NCBI GenBank assembly: GCA_002897695.1
Contig: BDTG01000039.1
Location: forward strand, 16,817 to 80,816
DNA: 64,000 nt
Source: a bacterium BMS3Abin14
GTDB taxonomy: Bacteria; BMS3Abin14
Direction of reading: 5' to 3'
Part shown: in pieces, positions 9,055 to 17,792 of the stretch
Layout: each line of letters begins with the position of its first letter
How positions within the stretch are numbered: position 1 is the stretch's first letter
Notes under the pieces: model-generated
The model's input: the letters and a program-made list of their open reading frames with translations, nothing else
Told to the model about the DNA's origin: nothing
Database searches by the model: none
Made by a program: the position numbers and the translations under genes

Positions 9055-9675
9055 TTACCGGGTCATCAAACCTCGAATCGCCTTCGCCACGTCCCGGCTG
9101 AAATCCTCCAGAATCCTGTTCTCGGCGGCCACAACGGCATCGTAACTATGTTCAGCGACGTGGACCCGATAGGTGGACATCCGTGTCAGCAGGGACACAT
9201 CTTGTCCATCGATCACATCCCACTGCACGGTAAGGACCGCGTCCCCGTCAAACCGGGCGTCGAACCGGATTACGTTCACAGGCACCCGATACCTTATTTT
9301 CAGATCCCCCCCCCACGGGGCGGCGATGACCTTAGCCGATCCCAGGAGGATCGATACATTCTCAGTCAGCGCCTTGGGAATGCCGTCTTCCAGCGGCTCG
9401 GCCCACCAGTCGAACTCAGCCAACCGGACCTGGTTATCATCCACCCGGGTAATGATCTGCGGTCGGTTGAGATAGGCCGCCAGCCTGACCGGCCCGACAC
9501 CGATGATCGCGTCACCCAACTCCTCAGAGACATTCTGTTTCTCAGCGGTATCCAAGGCTCTTAGAACATACATCTTCGTGGATGTAACCGTACCCTTACC
9601 CAGGCTCAAGCATCCGCTCATAACCAGAAGGGAAAGGAACAGTGCGGGAATCACATAACGACGGGTCCTCATCAT
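9055..9675 (-). CDS. PqiC-like ABC-transport auxiliary lipoprotein
   Basis: A 206-residue lipoprotein. The signal peptide ends in LLVMSGC, a lipobox that would be cleaved before Cys22 for lipid attachment. The body matches the PqiC/DUF330 (ABC_trans_aux) family: IGVGPVRLAAYLNRPQIITR, then EFDWWAEPLEDGIPKALTENV. Such lipoproteins sit in the outer membrane and work with MCE-domain proteins in lipid transport across the periplasm. The start overlaps the end of the upstream MCE gene by 4 bases (ATGA), making it the last gene of the mla-like operon. Confidence 0.85.
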   Translation of the reverse strand: MMRTRRYVIPALFLSLLVMSGCLSLGKGTVTSTKMYVLRALDTAEKQNVSEELGDAIIGVGPVRLAAYLNRPQIITRVDDNQVRLAEFDWWAEPLEDGIPKALTENVSILLGSAKVIAAPWGGDLKIRYRVPVNVIRFDARFDGDAVLTVQWDVIDGQDVSLLTRMSTYRVHVAEHSYDAVVAAENRILEDFSRDVAKAIRGLMTR

Positions 9676-10727
9676 TCGCCTCTCCTCTTGCCCCTGCCGT
9701 GTAAAAACTCGTCGGGCCTTTGCGCTATGGAATCCGTCAGAACCCTGAGTGACCTGGTCGCCCTGGACAGCTCATCAAGCACCCTGGACAGCTCAAAAGC
9801 CAGTTCGGTCTTGCCGTTTGTGGTGTCCTGTATGCTGGTCAGGGTGGACGTTGCCTGGTTCAGCGTGCCATGGGCCGACTCGACGGCGCTCCGGGCACTT
9901 TTCATCAGGGGACTGATCTGAGCGTCAACCTCCTCCACAAGCTTATCTATGGATCGGGTCAGGGCAGTGACCTCTCCGGCCAGCGGCTTGACCTGGTCAT
10001 TGACGTTCCGGACGAGAATACCAGCGTCCTTCATTGTCTTGCCCGTGGCATCCATGGCAGGAACAATCCCGGCATCCACTTCCTTGACCAGCTTGTCGAC
10101 TTTGATGAGGATCCCCTTTATTTCCCGTATGCTGTCCATGAGTTCCGGAGCGTTGACCACCCTGTCTATCCCCGCCAGAGAACTACTTATTCTGCCTGCA
10201 ATCTTATCCAGGGGCATCCTCTCCAGTTTTTGGACAATTTCCTGAAAGGGCGCCGGGACTGTTGGGATCTCCGGAACTCCCATGTCTGTGCCAATCAGTC
10301 GTGCCGTCTTTTCGGGCATCAGGTCGAGATTCACGACAAGCTGTCCCGTGACAATGCTCTGCATGTCGAGCTGGGCCCTTAATCCATTTTTAACCAACTC
10401 GTCAATGGGGTCAGGAGCTACCTTCCTGATGCCCTGGATCACCGTGAGTTTTTCCGGTTCAATCTCGATGATCACCGGAATCCTGGCGGTCAACTGCTGG
10501 GCATCGATCTGGAGTGTGATGTCCAGGACAGAACCGATCCTTACCCCACGGAAGTTGACCGGGGCGCCTACATGCAGACCTTTCACCGACCCGTTGAAAA
10601 AACATACGAACTTCGGTCTGTTCTCCAGAAACCCGCCACTGCTGAATATCAAAAGAGCAACAACGATAAGCAGGATGGCTCCGACGACGAAAACCCCGAT
10701 AACCCTCGGGCTGGCTCTCTTACTCAT
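9672..10727 (-). CDS. mlaD: MlaD/MCE-domain periplasmic lipid-transport protein
   Basis: A 351-residue protein with one N-terminal membrane anchor (about residues 10-30) and an MCE domain directly after it (FFNGSVKGLHVGAPVNFRGV near residues 43-62). The remaining 200 residues are a long helical region ending in a charged tail, as in MlaD/PqiB/YebT proteins, where it forms hexameric rings or needles. It would hold phospholipid between the ATPase/permease pair and the outer-membrane lipoprotein. It is 66 bases downstream of the ATPase gene and overlaps pqiC by 4 bases. The long helical tail makes it closer to single-MCE Pqi-like proteins than to the short E. coli MlaD. Confidence 0.87.
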   Translation of the reverse strand: MSKRASPRVIGVFVVGAILLIVVALLIFSSGGFLENRPKFVCFFNGSVKGLHVGAPVNFRGVRIGSVLDITLQIDAQQLTARIPVIIEIEPEKLTVIQGIRKVAPDPIDELVKNGLRAQLDMQSIVTGQLVVNLDLMPEKTARLIGTDMGVPEIPTVPAPFQEIVQKLERMPLDKIAGRISSSLAGIDRVVNAPELMDSIREIKGILIKVDKLVKEVDAGIVPAMDATGKTMKDAGILVRNVNDQVKPLAGEVTALTRSIDKLVEEVDAQISPLMKSARSAVESAHGTLNQATSTLTSIQDTTNGKTELAFELSRVLDELSRATRSLRVLTDSIAQRPDEFLHGRGKRRGE

Positions 10728-10793
10728 GGTCCACCTTCATCTTTCCTGTGCAATTTTCACCATAATTTCCATCCAGAATGATAACTGCGATCA

Positions 10794-11573
10794 TCAGGCC
10801 GTTTCTCCCGATCTCCCGCGCATGAGAAACTCACGGACCTTCTGATTCTCCGAATGGTCCCTCAGATATTTCGGATCGCCCCGGGCGATCATGGTTCTGG
10901 TATCCGGGTCCAGAAAAACCGAGTTATTGCCGATGGCGAAGATACTGAACAGCTCGTGGGTGACCACGATGATCGTGGCGCCCAGGCTCTCGCTCAGATC
11001 AACAATCAGTTCGTCAAGCAGACGGGCGCTGATGGGGTCCAGACCTGCTGAAGGCTCGTCGAAGAACAGAATCTCCGGATCAAGAGACATGGCACGCGCC
11101 AGACCGGCCCTCTTCTGCATTCCGCCGCTGATCTCAGAGGGGTAGTAGTCCTCGAACCCTTCCAGACCCACCAGGGAAAGCTTATAGGAAACGATCTCCA
11201 GGATCCGGGAGAGCGTCAAGTCAGTATACGTCTGAAGCGGGATGGCGACGTTCTCCGCCAGTGTCATGGAACTCCACAGTGCCCCGCTCTGGTAAAGGAT
11301 GCCGAAATCCCTCCTGATCTGTCTACGTTCTTCATCGGTCACATCCCAGAAACTCACTCCTTCGTAAAGAATCCTTCCCTTGGCGGGTGAAATCAAACCC
11401 ACCATGTGTCTCATGAGGGTACTTTTCCCGCAACCGCTTCTCCCCATGACAATGAATATCTCACCTTTATTAACGGTGAAATTCAGATCCCGTTGGAGAA
11501 CAAAGCTACCGAAAGCCATGGTCAGGTCCTCAACAACGATGTGGGGTTCTCCCTTTTTAGTTTTCCGAGCCAT
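10794..11573 (-). CDS. mlaF: ABC transporter ATP-binding protein, MlaF type
   Basis: A 259-residue ATPase. Walker A is GRSGCGKSTLMRHM (about residues 44-57), the signature is EISGGMQKRAGLARAM, and Walker B is EILFFDEPSAGLDP, followed by a switch histidine in VVTHEL. The GGMQKR signature is characteristic of MlaF/TTG2A ATPases. It energises lipid transfer with the MlaE permease encoded 10 bases upstream. Confidence 0.92.
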   Translation of the reverse strand: MARKTKKGEPHIVVEDLTMAFGSFVLQRDLNFTVNKGEIFIVMGRSGCGKSTLMRHMVGLISPAKGRILYEGVSFWDVTDEERRQIRRDFGILYQSGALWSSMTLAENVAIPLQTYTDLTLSRILEIVSYKLSLVGLEGFEDYYPSEISGGMQKRAGLARAMSLDPEILFFDEPSAGLDPISARLLDELIVDLSESLGATIIVVTHELFSIFAIGNNSVFLDPDTRTMIARGDPKYLRDHSENQKVREFLMRGRSGETA

Positions 11574-11583
11574 CTTCCTTTCC

Positions 11584-12717
11584 TCAGATCCCCAGTTGGT
11601 TGAAGATCATGGTCATGACAGCGCAGGAGGCAATTATCCAGGTGATTCCCGTCACCACCGCCGATGTGGCCGCCGCTCCCACATCCCAGGCGCTGCGACC
11701 GCACTGCATACCCCGCAGGCATCCAGCGACGGCCACCAGAACACCGTACACAGCGCCCTGGAACAGTCCAACCCAGATATTGACCATTGGGATCGCGGCC
11801 CTGGTCTGCTGGTAATACTCTATGGGGGTGATGCCGAACAGGCCAATGCCCACCACAGCTCCGCCCAGGATGCCCAGGAGATCGGCGTAAAGGCAAAGTA
11901 GCGGCGTCATCAGAATAAGGGCCATCATCCGGGGCATGACCAGAAACTCGATGGGAGAGATCCCCAGTGTTCTTAAAGCGTCGATCTCCTCGTTTACCTG
12001 CATGGTTCCCAACTGGGCCGCGTATGAGGCGCCGGTCCTGCCGGCAAGAACAATGCCGGTCATGATTGCGGCCATGGCGCGAACAGTGGCCAGGCCCACC
12101 AGGTTGGCCACGTAAATCTCGGCCCCGGACATCGCAAGCTGTTCCGCCCCGATGAAAGCGAGGATGACACCCACCAGAAAGCTGATCAGGCCGACGATGC
12201 CCAGGGCCTGCGCACCCGATTCCTGGATAAAAAGGAAGAGATCCGATTTCAGGTATTGGGCATTACCTCTGAAGAACCTCCCTGTGGCAATGACAATCTC
12301 GCCCAGAAATGTGAGGGTCTCCCGCCAGGAATGACCGGCATCGATGGTGGAAGTACCCACCTTCACCAGAAATGACCTCTTGATGTCCTCCCTGCGCATA
12401 TCCTCGCGTTCGGGGACAGTCGTTGCCAGGCGCAGAAGATCCCCTGCGCCCTCTGGAAGCCCCGATGGGTCCAGCCCGATCCCTTCCCTGTCACAAACCA
12501 GTTTGATCTTTTTCAGAAATATGGGGAGAGCGGAGTCCCAGGTGATAATCTCTCGGCCATCGAAGGAAACTTTCGTCACCTCTCCTGCCGCAAAAAGCCG
12601 ATTTTCAAACTCTTCCGATGTGGGTATCGGATCCCTGATCCGCCATGATCCGGACAGGGTGAGCAGGAGAATGCGGCCCTCGGCAACGGTGTATGTAATC
12701 CGGAGAGGAGTACCCAT
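11584..12717 (-). CDS. mlaE: MlaE-type permease with an N-terminal STAS-like domain
   Basis: A 377-residue protein. Residues 1-105 are soluble and resemble a STAS/MlaB-like fold (ILLLTLSGSWRIRDP, later REIITWDSALPIFL). Residues about 130-377 are the MlaE permease, with the conserved GRTGASYAAQLGTMQVNEEI and MPRMMALILMTPLL segments. In E. coli MlaB is separate; here the regulatory domain is fused, as in many other bacteria. It is the first of four lipid-transport genes on this strand, and an AGGAA site precedes its ATG. The flavodoxin-like gene ends 72 bases upstream. Confidence 0.9.
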   Translation of the reverse strand: MGTPLRITYTVAEGRILLLTLSGSWRIRDPIPTSEEFENRLFAAGEVTKVSFDGREIITWDSALPIFLKKIKLVCDREGIGLDPSGLPEGAGDLLRLATTVPEREDMRREDIKRSFLVKVGTSTIDAGHSWRETLTFLGEIVIATGRFFRGNAQYLKSDLFLFIQESGAQALGIVGLISFLVGVILAFIGAEQLAMSGAEIYVANLVGLATVRAMAAIMTGIVLAGRTGASYAAQLGTMQVNEEIDALRTLGISPIEFLVMPRMMALILMTPLLCLYADLLGILGGAVVGIGLFGITPIEYYQQTRAAIPMVNIWVGLFQGAVYGVLVAVAGCLRGMQCGRSAWDVGAAATSAVVTGITWIIASCAVMTMIFNQLGI

Positions 12718-12789
12718 ATATATTCCTCAGCACAGGATGATCAGGGTGTTCGGTCATCTGTTGTCAGTGAATCGACAGGGGTCACTACC

Positions 12790-13368
12790 CTAAACCTTGG
12801 GTTCTTCCCCCAGCTTCATCCCCAATTCGAAGGCTGCCTTCATAACCTCTTTACTATCCTTAATCTCCCCTGCTTCATACGCCGATCCATATACGGTCCC
12901 GGCAATCCTTACGCCAAGGTAGGCTGATATATCCTGGAACATGCGCAGGGCGTTGACAGCGCCGGAAGTGAAGGGATCAGAATCGGCGTAGGTAAGGAGT
13001 ATCCCGAATTCTTTGCCCCTGAAAACATTTTTTTCTCCACCACCCACTGCGTAGATCCTGTCAATCACCATTTTGATCTGGGCGGTAACGGAAAACCAGT
13101 AAATGGGACTGGCGAAAACTATGGAGTCGGCCTCCCTGAACTGACCGTAAATCCCCTGCATGTCGTCGTCGACGACGCATCCCTGTGCGTGGGCACCCTG
13201 GCAATGGTTGCACCCCGTGCAGGGGCTTATATCCATACCGTGAAGGTACAGGGTCCGGACGTCAGCTCCGGATTTTTCGGCTCCTTCCGCCAGTTGTTGG
13301 GCGAGTACCGCGCTGTTGCCGGTCTTTCGGGGGCTTCCCAGGAGAATGAGCACCTGTTTTGCAGCCAT
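12790..13368 (-). CDS. Flavodoxin-family NAD(P)H-dependent FMN reductase
   Basis: A 192-residue flavoprotein. The N-terminal LLGSPRKTGNSAVLAQQL is the phosphate-binding loop for FMN. SPCTGCNHCQG near residues 48-58 is a three-cysteine cluster like that of iron-sulfur flavoproteins, so a 4Fe-4S cluster is possible. SPIYWFSVTAQIKMVIDR near residue 90 completes the family. It probably transfers electrons from NAD(P)H or ferredoxin to quinones or other acceptors. A 40-base remnant of a paralogue's cysteine-motif region lies at 18206-18245. Confidence 0.85.
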   Translation of the reverse strand: MAAKQVLILLGSPRKTGNSAVLAQQLAEGAEKSGADVRTLYLHGMDISPCTGCNHCQGAHAQGCVVDDDMQGIYGQFREADSIVFASPIYWFSVTAQIKMVIDRIYAVGGGEKNVFRGKEFGILLTYADSDPFTSGAVNALRMFQDISAYLGVRIAGTVYGSAYEAGEIKDSKEVMKAAFELGMKLGEEPKV

Positions 13369-13738
13369 GTCCGCTCCCGTCTGTTGGAAAATGACACTTT
13401 TCGCTTTCCGTTAAGTAAATAGCCATGAATGGACATTTACGACCCTGTCCTGGCTGATGGTTTCGAAAACAGGGCATACTTTATTACATTTTCGATGGAA
13501 AGGTAAGGAGGGGAAAATGTGCGCCGGCGGCGCCCATTAATAGGCACCGGTGATTCCGTAATGGACGGCCCCAGGAATTGCCCGTGTTTCGGTCTTTCGA
13601 GAAAACTTGCTAGTAAGGTCAACTGGAGGTAAACTCTCAGAAGAATATCAGCTTGGCCCGCCGAGTAAAGCGAGTCCGCGTCATTTGCCATTTCAAAACC
13701 AGGTATCCGTCCACGATGGCTAAAGGGAGGTCAATGTA
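13369..13738. other. Divergent intergenic region between the flavodoxin and cytochrome b operons
   Basis: No gene seen. Bases 13384-13443 hold hairpins 2 and 1 of the five-hairpin element in reverse orientation, starting 16 bases from the flavodoxin ATG. The rest should contain promoters for both operons, but I see no convincing -35/-10 pair. Confidence 0.5.
13384..13443 (-). repeat. Five-hairpin element, partial copy (hairpins 2 and 1)
   Basis: Arms GGAAAATGACAC.. and ..TTTTCGCTTTCC are the hairpin 2 remnant. GTAAATAGCCAT-ga-ATGGACATTTAC is a perfect or near-perfect hairpin 1. Same order and sequence as the reverse copy at 56856-56983. Confidence 0.75.
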
Positions 13739-13912
13739 ATGGGAGATTTGCCGATCCAGATGCTGCCCGCAGTGCCCCATATTATTCTCGGAGTCTTCAG
13801 CCTTGCCATTCCCAATCTTGTTTTTTGGTTGTTGGTGATTGTTCTTTTCTTCCTGGCAGCTTGGGCCCGTCTGCCCAAAGCCTTTGAACCGGGTCCAGAG
13901 AAGGAGACGTGA
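13739..13912 (+). CDS. Small single-span membrane protein, probable cytochrome b6-like subunit
   Basis: A 57-residue reading frame with a strong GGGAGG ribosome site about 8 bases before its ATG. The middle (about residues 12-41) is a continuous hydrophobic stretch that would cross the membrane once, followed by RLPKAFEPGP and a charged tail. Its stop codon is directly followed by the GTG/ATG start of the cytochrome b gene. Its position and size recall the small one-helix subunits of b6f complexes (PetG/L/M/N-like), but no sequence similarity can be claimed. I recognise no family. Confidence 0.7.
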   Translation: MGDLPIQMLPAVPHIILGVFSLAIPNLVFWLLVIVLFFLAAWARLPKAFEPGPEKET

Positions 13913-14527
13913 GTGATGGCGCACCGGATAAACTTGACGGCGAAAACTCGGCAGGCGCTAACGGACAGTATCTCTCTCGAAGACGCCCTTCCTACCAAGA
14001 TGCCCGTTTATGTCGACTCCATGGCGTATCTCTTCGGCGTATCGGCGCTTTCGGCTTTGGGTATTCTGATCTTTAGCGGTCTGACTTTAAGCATCTTCGG
14101 ACCGACCTGGTACCACATCTCCGGGACAGGGCACTTTGTGCACTCCCTCCATTTCTGGGCTGTGCAGGTCTTTTTCCTGGCTCTCGTGCTCCACCTGCTC
14201 ACAAAATATACATTGGCCGCATGGCGGGACGGACGCTGGAAGACCTGGATGGTGGGCATTCTGGCCTTTGGAATCGCGGTTTTCACCGGTTTGACCGGCT
14301 TTCTGATTCAGACCAACTTCGATGCCCAGTGGATCGCCGTACAGGCGAAAGACGCCATGAACGCCCTGGGAGTGGGTGCCTTTTTCAACACCATGAATAC
14401 CGGCCAGGTGCTGACCTTGCACGTGGTTTTCCTCCCGGCACTGCTTACGGCATTGGTGCTTGTCCATCTTTTCCTGATTCGCCGCGAGGGCCCGGTCAAA
14501 CCATTTGGAGCGGGGAGGGATAGCTGA
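13913..14527 (+). CDS. Cytochrome b N-terminal domain protein, b6 type
   Basis: A 204-residue, four-helix diheme membrane protein. Heme ligands are visible in helices B and D. In SLHFWAVQVFFLALVLH the two histidines are 13 residues apart, and in LHVVFLPALLTALVLVH they are 14 apart, the 13/14 pattern of cytochrome b6 rather than the 13/13 pattern of mitochondrial-type bc1. The protein is about the length of cytochrome b6. Start is GTG 13913 or ATG 13916, right after the stop of the small upstream gene, and it overlaps the next gene by one base. It should carry electrons between quinol and a periplasmic partner, but no Rieske gene is adjacent. Confidence 0.85.
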   Translation: MMAHRINLTAKTRQALTDSISLEDALPTKMPVYVDSMAYLFGVSALSALGILIFSGLTLSIFGPTWYHISGTGHFVHSLHFWAVQVFFLALVLHLLTKYTLAAWRDGRWKTWMVGILAFGIAVFTGLTGFLIQTNFDAQWIAVQAKDAMNALGVGAFFNTMNTGQVLTLHVVFLPALLTALVLVHLFLIRREGPVKPFGAGRDS

Positions 14528-15480
14528 TGAGCCGCAAATCAGAGGCGTATTTTCGCGACGTTCCCATGAAACCGTATGACTTGCTGCGGGAAGGGCTTGT
14601 GGTGTTTTTGTTTCTGGCGGGAATAATCTTCGTGCTGGCCGCTGTCTTCGGTTCGCCGGATTACCCCCCTGTGAACAGTCATGATGTGGCGAAATACCAA
14701 CCCGTCGCCTATCTCAAGACAACCGCCAATATCCTGGCCGGTAACTCCGGCATCCAGGACTACGGTCCGCCGTATACGTCGGATACCGCCAATGTGCAGC
14801 AGGTTCTGTCTCTTGCTCCGGCGGCCTGGTTCGGGGTGCGCTATCCGCTCGATGCTTCCAGGGATTTTGTCCTCAAGCCCCTGGAGCGGGTTGCCGCCAT
14901 GGACAAGGGGGTGGCCCGCGCCCTCAAGGCCTATGAGGCTGTCGGCCACGACCGGCAACAGACCTGGTTGAAGGCCTACCTTGCCGCCCTTGATAAGGCC
15001 GCCGTAAACAATGGCGAGGTGCAGGTACCCGCCGGCGACTACGGCCCGGTCCCCGTTTTGATGAACGGCATGCTCGGACTGGGACGGGCGGGCCTGTTGG
15101 AAGGCGCCCTGGATAGCAGTGCCTGGACCCCTTTCAACCTGGATTTCACCAGGTCGCTGTTGTTCTTTTCGGAGGATGTGGACGGTAGTGTGGCGGACAA
15201 TCTGAATATGTCGGGCGAGCAGATGGGTATCTCCCATGAGACGGGCCCTTTCCCAGGGGCATGGTGGCTTATGCCTTACGCAGCCCTCTACCAGATACCG
15301 TTCATGTCCGCATCTCCCAACGCCGATCTGCTGGCGGGCGTGATCATGATTGGACTTTTCCTGGTGCTGCTTTTCATACCCTTTCTGCCGGTCTTAAACC
15401 GCGTGCCTTTTTGGGTGAAAATATACAGGATTATCTGGCGCGATTGGTATTCCCGTTCCGGCGAAGACAAGTCGGCGTAG
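14527..15480 (+). CDS. Divergent cytochrome b C-terminal (subunit IV-like) protein with a large soluble insert
   Basis: A 317-residue protein. One helix lies near residues 23-42; then about 200 soluble residues (about 45-240) follow, and two hydrophobic helices at the C-terminus. The segment PGAWWLMPYAALYQIPF just before the last helices aligns with the P-E-W-x-F-L-P-x-Y-A-x-L-x-x-I-P quinol-site region of subunit IV/cytochrome b C-terminal domains, but the key PEW is changed to PGAWW. The large extracytoplasmic insert is not part of canonical subunit IV. It may replace or dock the electron acceptor. It overlaps the cytochrome b6-like gene by one base, so they are certainly one operon. Confidence 0.65.
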   Translation: MSRKSEAYFRDVPMKPYDLLREGLVVFLFLAGIIFVLAAVFGSPDYPPVNSHDVAKYQPVAYLKTTANILAGNSGIQDYGPPYTSDTANVQQVLSLAPAAWFGVRYPLDASRDFVLKPLERVAAMDKGVARALKAYEAVGHDRQQTWLKAYLAALDKAAVNNGEVQVPAGDYGPVPVLMNGMLGLGRAGLLEGALDSSAWTPFNLDFTRSLLFFSEDVDGSVADNLNMSGEQMGISHETGPFPGAWWLMPYAALYQIPFMSASPNADLLAGVIMIGLFLVLLFIPFLPVLNRVPFWVKIYRIIWRDWYSRSGEDKSA

Positions 15481-15636
15481 CCGCCTGAAAGGCATGTTCA
15501 AAAAAAATCTGCTCTTCAGCAAATTCATACCAAAGTGCTCCGAACCACCCCGGCTTTTTTTCGGCCTGGTATTTGCCAATCTGAAAAACCGGAGATATAC
15601 TCTAACCAGACACCTCCAGGGAATATCCAGTGCGTA

Positions 15637-15668
15637 GAGTAAAAAACCATTCATGGACTTTTTACGAC
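15637..15668. repeat. Five-hairpin element, hairpin 1 only
   Basis: GTAAAAAACCAT-tc-ATGGACTTTTTACG forms a near-perfect stem. It lies 40 bases before the flavodiiron ATG, so it would be in that gene's leader or promoter region. Confidence 0.65.
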
Positions 15669-15706
15669 ACTAAACATAAACCGGTACAAGTAGAGGAGAT
15701 GTATCC

Positions 15707-16885
15707 ATGTACAAAAGGCAGATAAAGAAAAGGATTTACTGGATGGGAGCCGTTGATTGGGACAGGCGCCTTTTTGATTCTCTCATTCCGCTTCCAGACG
15801 GCACTACGTACAATGCCTACCTGGTTGAAGGGAGCGAAAAAACCGCTTTACTGGACACAGTCGATCTGTCCATGGTCGATGAATTGATGGCACAACTGGA
15901 CGGGGTCCCCAAAATCGACTTTATCATCTCTCATCATGCCGAGCAGGATCATTCCGGGGCCATCCCCCGGGTTCTCGACAGGTTTCCAGAAGCAACAGTG
16001 GTCGCGACCCCCAAAGCCAGGGGCATGCTCATTGATCTGCTAAGAATTCCCGAAAACAAATTTGTCACGGTGAAGGACGGCGAGACGCTATCGCTCGGCG
16101 ACAAGACCCTCAGGTTTATTCACACGCCCTGGGTACACTGGCCGGAAACCATGGTGACCTACCTGGAAGAAGATCGCATCCTTTTCAGTTGTGATTTTTA
16201 TGGGTCCCATATCGCGACCACCGATCTTTTCGTGAACGACCAAGGACGTGTGTACGAAGCCGCAAAACGCTACTTTGCCGAGATAATGATGCCATTTCGG
16301 AATGTGATCGCAAAGAATGTCGAAAAACTCAAAGGATACGACATTCAAATGATCGCCCCTAGCCACGGACAGATCTATGACCGTCCGGCCTGGATCATGG
16401 ATGCTTACCTGGAGTGGACTCTTGGAACGCCCAAAAACATGGTTGTGCTCCCCTATGTTTCCATGCATGCCAGTACCAGGCTTATGGTGGATTATATGGT
16501 GTCCTCTCTGGTGAAAAAAGGGGTGAGTGTTGAGCCGTTTAACCTGACGGTGACCGATATCGGAAAGCTCGCCATGGCGCTGATCGATGGGGGAACGATT
16601 GTCCTTGGAACGCCCACGGTCCTGGCCGGCCCTCATCCTCTGGTCGCGTACTGCGCCTTTCTGGCCAATGCCTTGCGGCCCAAGGCTCAATTTCTTTCAA
16701 TTGTCGGTTCGTATGGATGGGGTGGCAAAACCGTGGAAACGCTTGCGGGGATGATACCCAATCTCAAGGTCGAGGTGTTGGACCCTGTATTGTGTAAAGG
16801 GGTTCCATCGGAAAATGATTTCAGGGCGATGGATAAACTGGCTGACGCCATTGCAAAAAAACACACGCAGCACGGATTCAGATAA
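15707..16885 (+). CDS. FprA-family A-type flavoprotein (flavodiiron protein)
   Basis: A 392-residue two-domain enzyme. The metallo-beta-lactamase-like domain carries the diiron ligands in HHAEQDHSGAIP (H-x-E-x-D-H, about residues 76-87), a TPWVHWPETM segment and a further Asp in FSCDFYGSH. The flavodoxin domain covers roughly residues 245-392, with GTPTVLAGPHP and SIVGSYGWGGKTVE. These cytoplasmic enzymes reduce O2 to water or NO to N2O and protect anaerobes. There is no rubredoxin fusion and no adjacent rubredoxin gene. An AGAGGAG site precedes the ATG. Confidence 0.93.
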   Translation: MYKRQIKKRIYWMGAVDWDRRLFDSLIPLPDGTTYNAYLVEGSEKTALLDTVDLSMVDELMAQLDGVPKIDFIISHHAEQDHSGAIPRVLDRFPEATVVATPKARGMLIDLLRIPENKFVTVKDGETLSLGDKTLRFIHTPWVHWPETMVTYLEEDRILFSCDFYGSHIATTDLFVNDQGRVYEAAKRYFAEIMMPFRNVIAKNVEKLKGYDIQMIAPSHGQIYDRPAWIMDAYLEWTLGTPKNMVVLPYVSMHASTRLMVDYMVSSLVKKGVSVEPFNLTVTDIGKLAMALIDGGTIVLGTPTVLAGPHPLVAYCAFLANALRPKAQFLSIVGSYGWGGKTVETLAGMIPNLKVEVLDPVLCKGVPSENDFRAMDKLADAIAKKHTQHGFR

Positions 16886-16949
16886 TACTGGGGTTCCCCC
16901 TACCCACAGATTTTGCGGAAAAGGCTGAGTAGTTATGTTCTTATTTGAT

Positions 16950-16968
16950 ATGGTCGCAGAAAGTCCAT
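16950..16968. repeat. Five-hairpin element, fragment of hairpin 1
   Basis: GGTCGCAGAAAGTCCATC is a degraded left arm of hairpin 1 and ends directly before the stop codon of the carbonic anhydrase gene (stop at 16970-16972 on the minus strand). Short and imperfect, so taken alone it could be chance. Confidence 0.4.
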
Positions 16969-16969
16969 C

Positions 16970-17551
16970 TTATTTGGCCTTACCAATTTCCATTGCTTCA
17001 GGAACCTCAACGACCTTTCCTGTCCTTACATCAAAGACGAATCCGTAAATTGGGATTTCAGGAGGTACCAATGGATGAAATCGTAGGCGCCGGACATCCG
17101 CGGTAACGCTCCTGGTTTGATCACTGATTGTTAGCCAATCGATGTAATCTCCTTCAGTTGAACCAGGCCCTTCCCCGGAATCATGCCATCCGCTTGCGTC
17201 AATTGTAGCTGTCTTCAGGCTACTTGCCAACAATGATCGCATAACATCATCAGTGAATGTCTGCATTCCACAATCAGTATGGTGGATGACAAACCACTCG
17301 TTTGTTCCCAGAAGCTTGTATGAGATTACAAAGGAGCGGACAGCATCTTCACTGACTCTGCCACCTGCATTACGAATTACATGAGCATCTCCCTCGCATA
17401 CCCCACAAAATTGAGCAGGATCAAGACGCGCATCCATACAGGTCAGGATGGCTATGCGCCTCCCTGGAGGCATTGGTAAATTTGCTTTATCACCAAAGTC
17501 TTTAGCATAAGCAGTATTTGCAGCTAATACCTCGTCTAATATTTTGCTCAT
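16970..17551 (-). CDS. Beta-class carbonic anhydrase
   Basis: A 193-residue enzyme that interconverts CO2 and bicarbonate. Zinc ligands are visible: CMDARLDP (Cys and the Asp-Arg dyad, about residues 38-45) and HHTDCGM (His and Cys, about 88-94). [14 protein letters not shown] is the conserved family loop. The short type resembles Rv1284-like beta enzymes. The ATG at 17551 follows a GGAGAT site; a longer reading frame to 17593 would begin inside a repeat and is rejected. The gene is bracketed by pieces of the five-hairpin element on both sides. Confidence 0.9.
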   Translation of the reverse strand: MSKILDEVLAANTAYAKDFGDKANLPMPPGRRIAILTCMDARLDPAQFCGVCEGDAHVIRNAGGRVSEDAVRSFVISYKLLGTNEWFVIHHTDCGMQTFTDDVMRSLLASSLKTATIDASGWHDSGEGPGSTEGDYIDWLTISDQTRSVTADVRRLRFHPLVPPEIPIYGFVFDVRTGKVVEVPEAMEIGKAK

Positions 17552-17571
17552 TTTTATATCTCCACATACTT

Positions 17572-17778
17572 GGACGCCCCTTAGTGGGCGCATTGATGAT
17601 TTCTTACGAAATCATCAATTATGACAGGGTCGTAAAAAGTCCGTTTATGGCTTTTTACTCCACGGAAAGCGAAAAACGTCGTTTTCACTTTCCTCACAAA
17701 TCAACAACTTGCCCTGCAAGTCATTGATTTGGACGCCCTTCAATGGGCGCATTGATGATTTCTTGCGAAATCATCAAT
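17572..17778 (+). repeat. Five-hairpin element, full copy preceded by an extra hairpin 4-5 pair
   Basis: Bases 17572-17591 (GCCCC..GGGCGC) and 17592-17619 (ATTGATGATTTC-ttac-GAAATCATCAAT) are an extra hairpin 4 and 5. After a 10-base gap, 17630-17778 is a full unit: hairpin 1 (GTAAAAAGTCC..GGCTTTTTAC), hairpin 2 (GGAAAGCGAAAA..GTTTTCACTTTCC), hairpin 3 (CAAATCAACAACTTG..CAAGTCATTGATTTG), hairpin 4 (ACGCCC..GGGCGC) and hairpin 5 (ATTGATGATTTC..GAAATCATCAAT). It starts 20 bases upstream of the carbonic anhydrase ATG. Confidence 0.88.
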
Positions 17779-17792
17779 GGTGTATATTTTAT

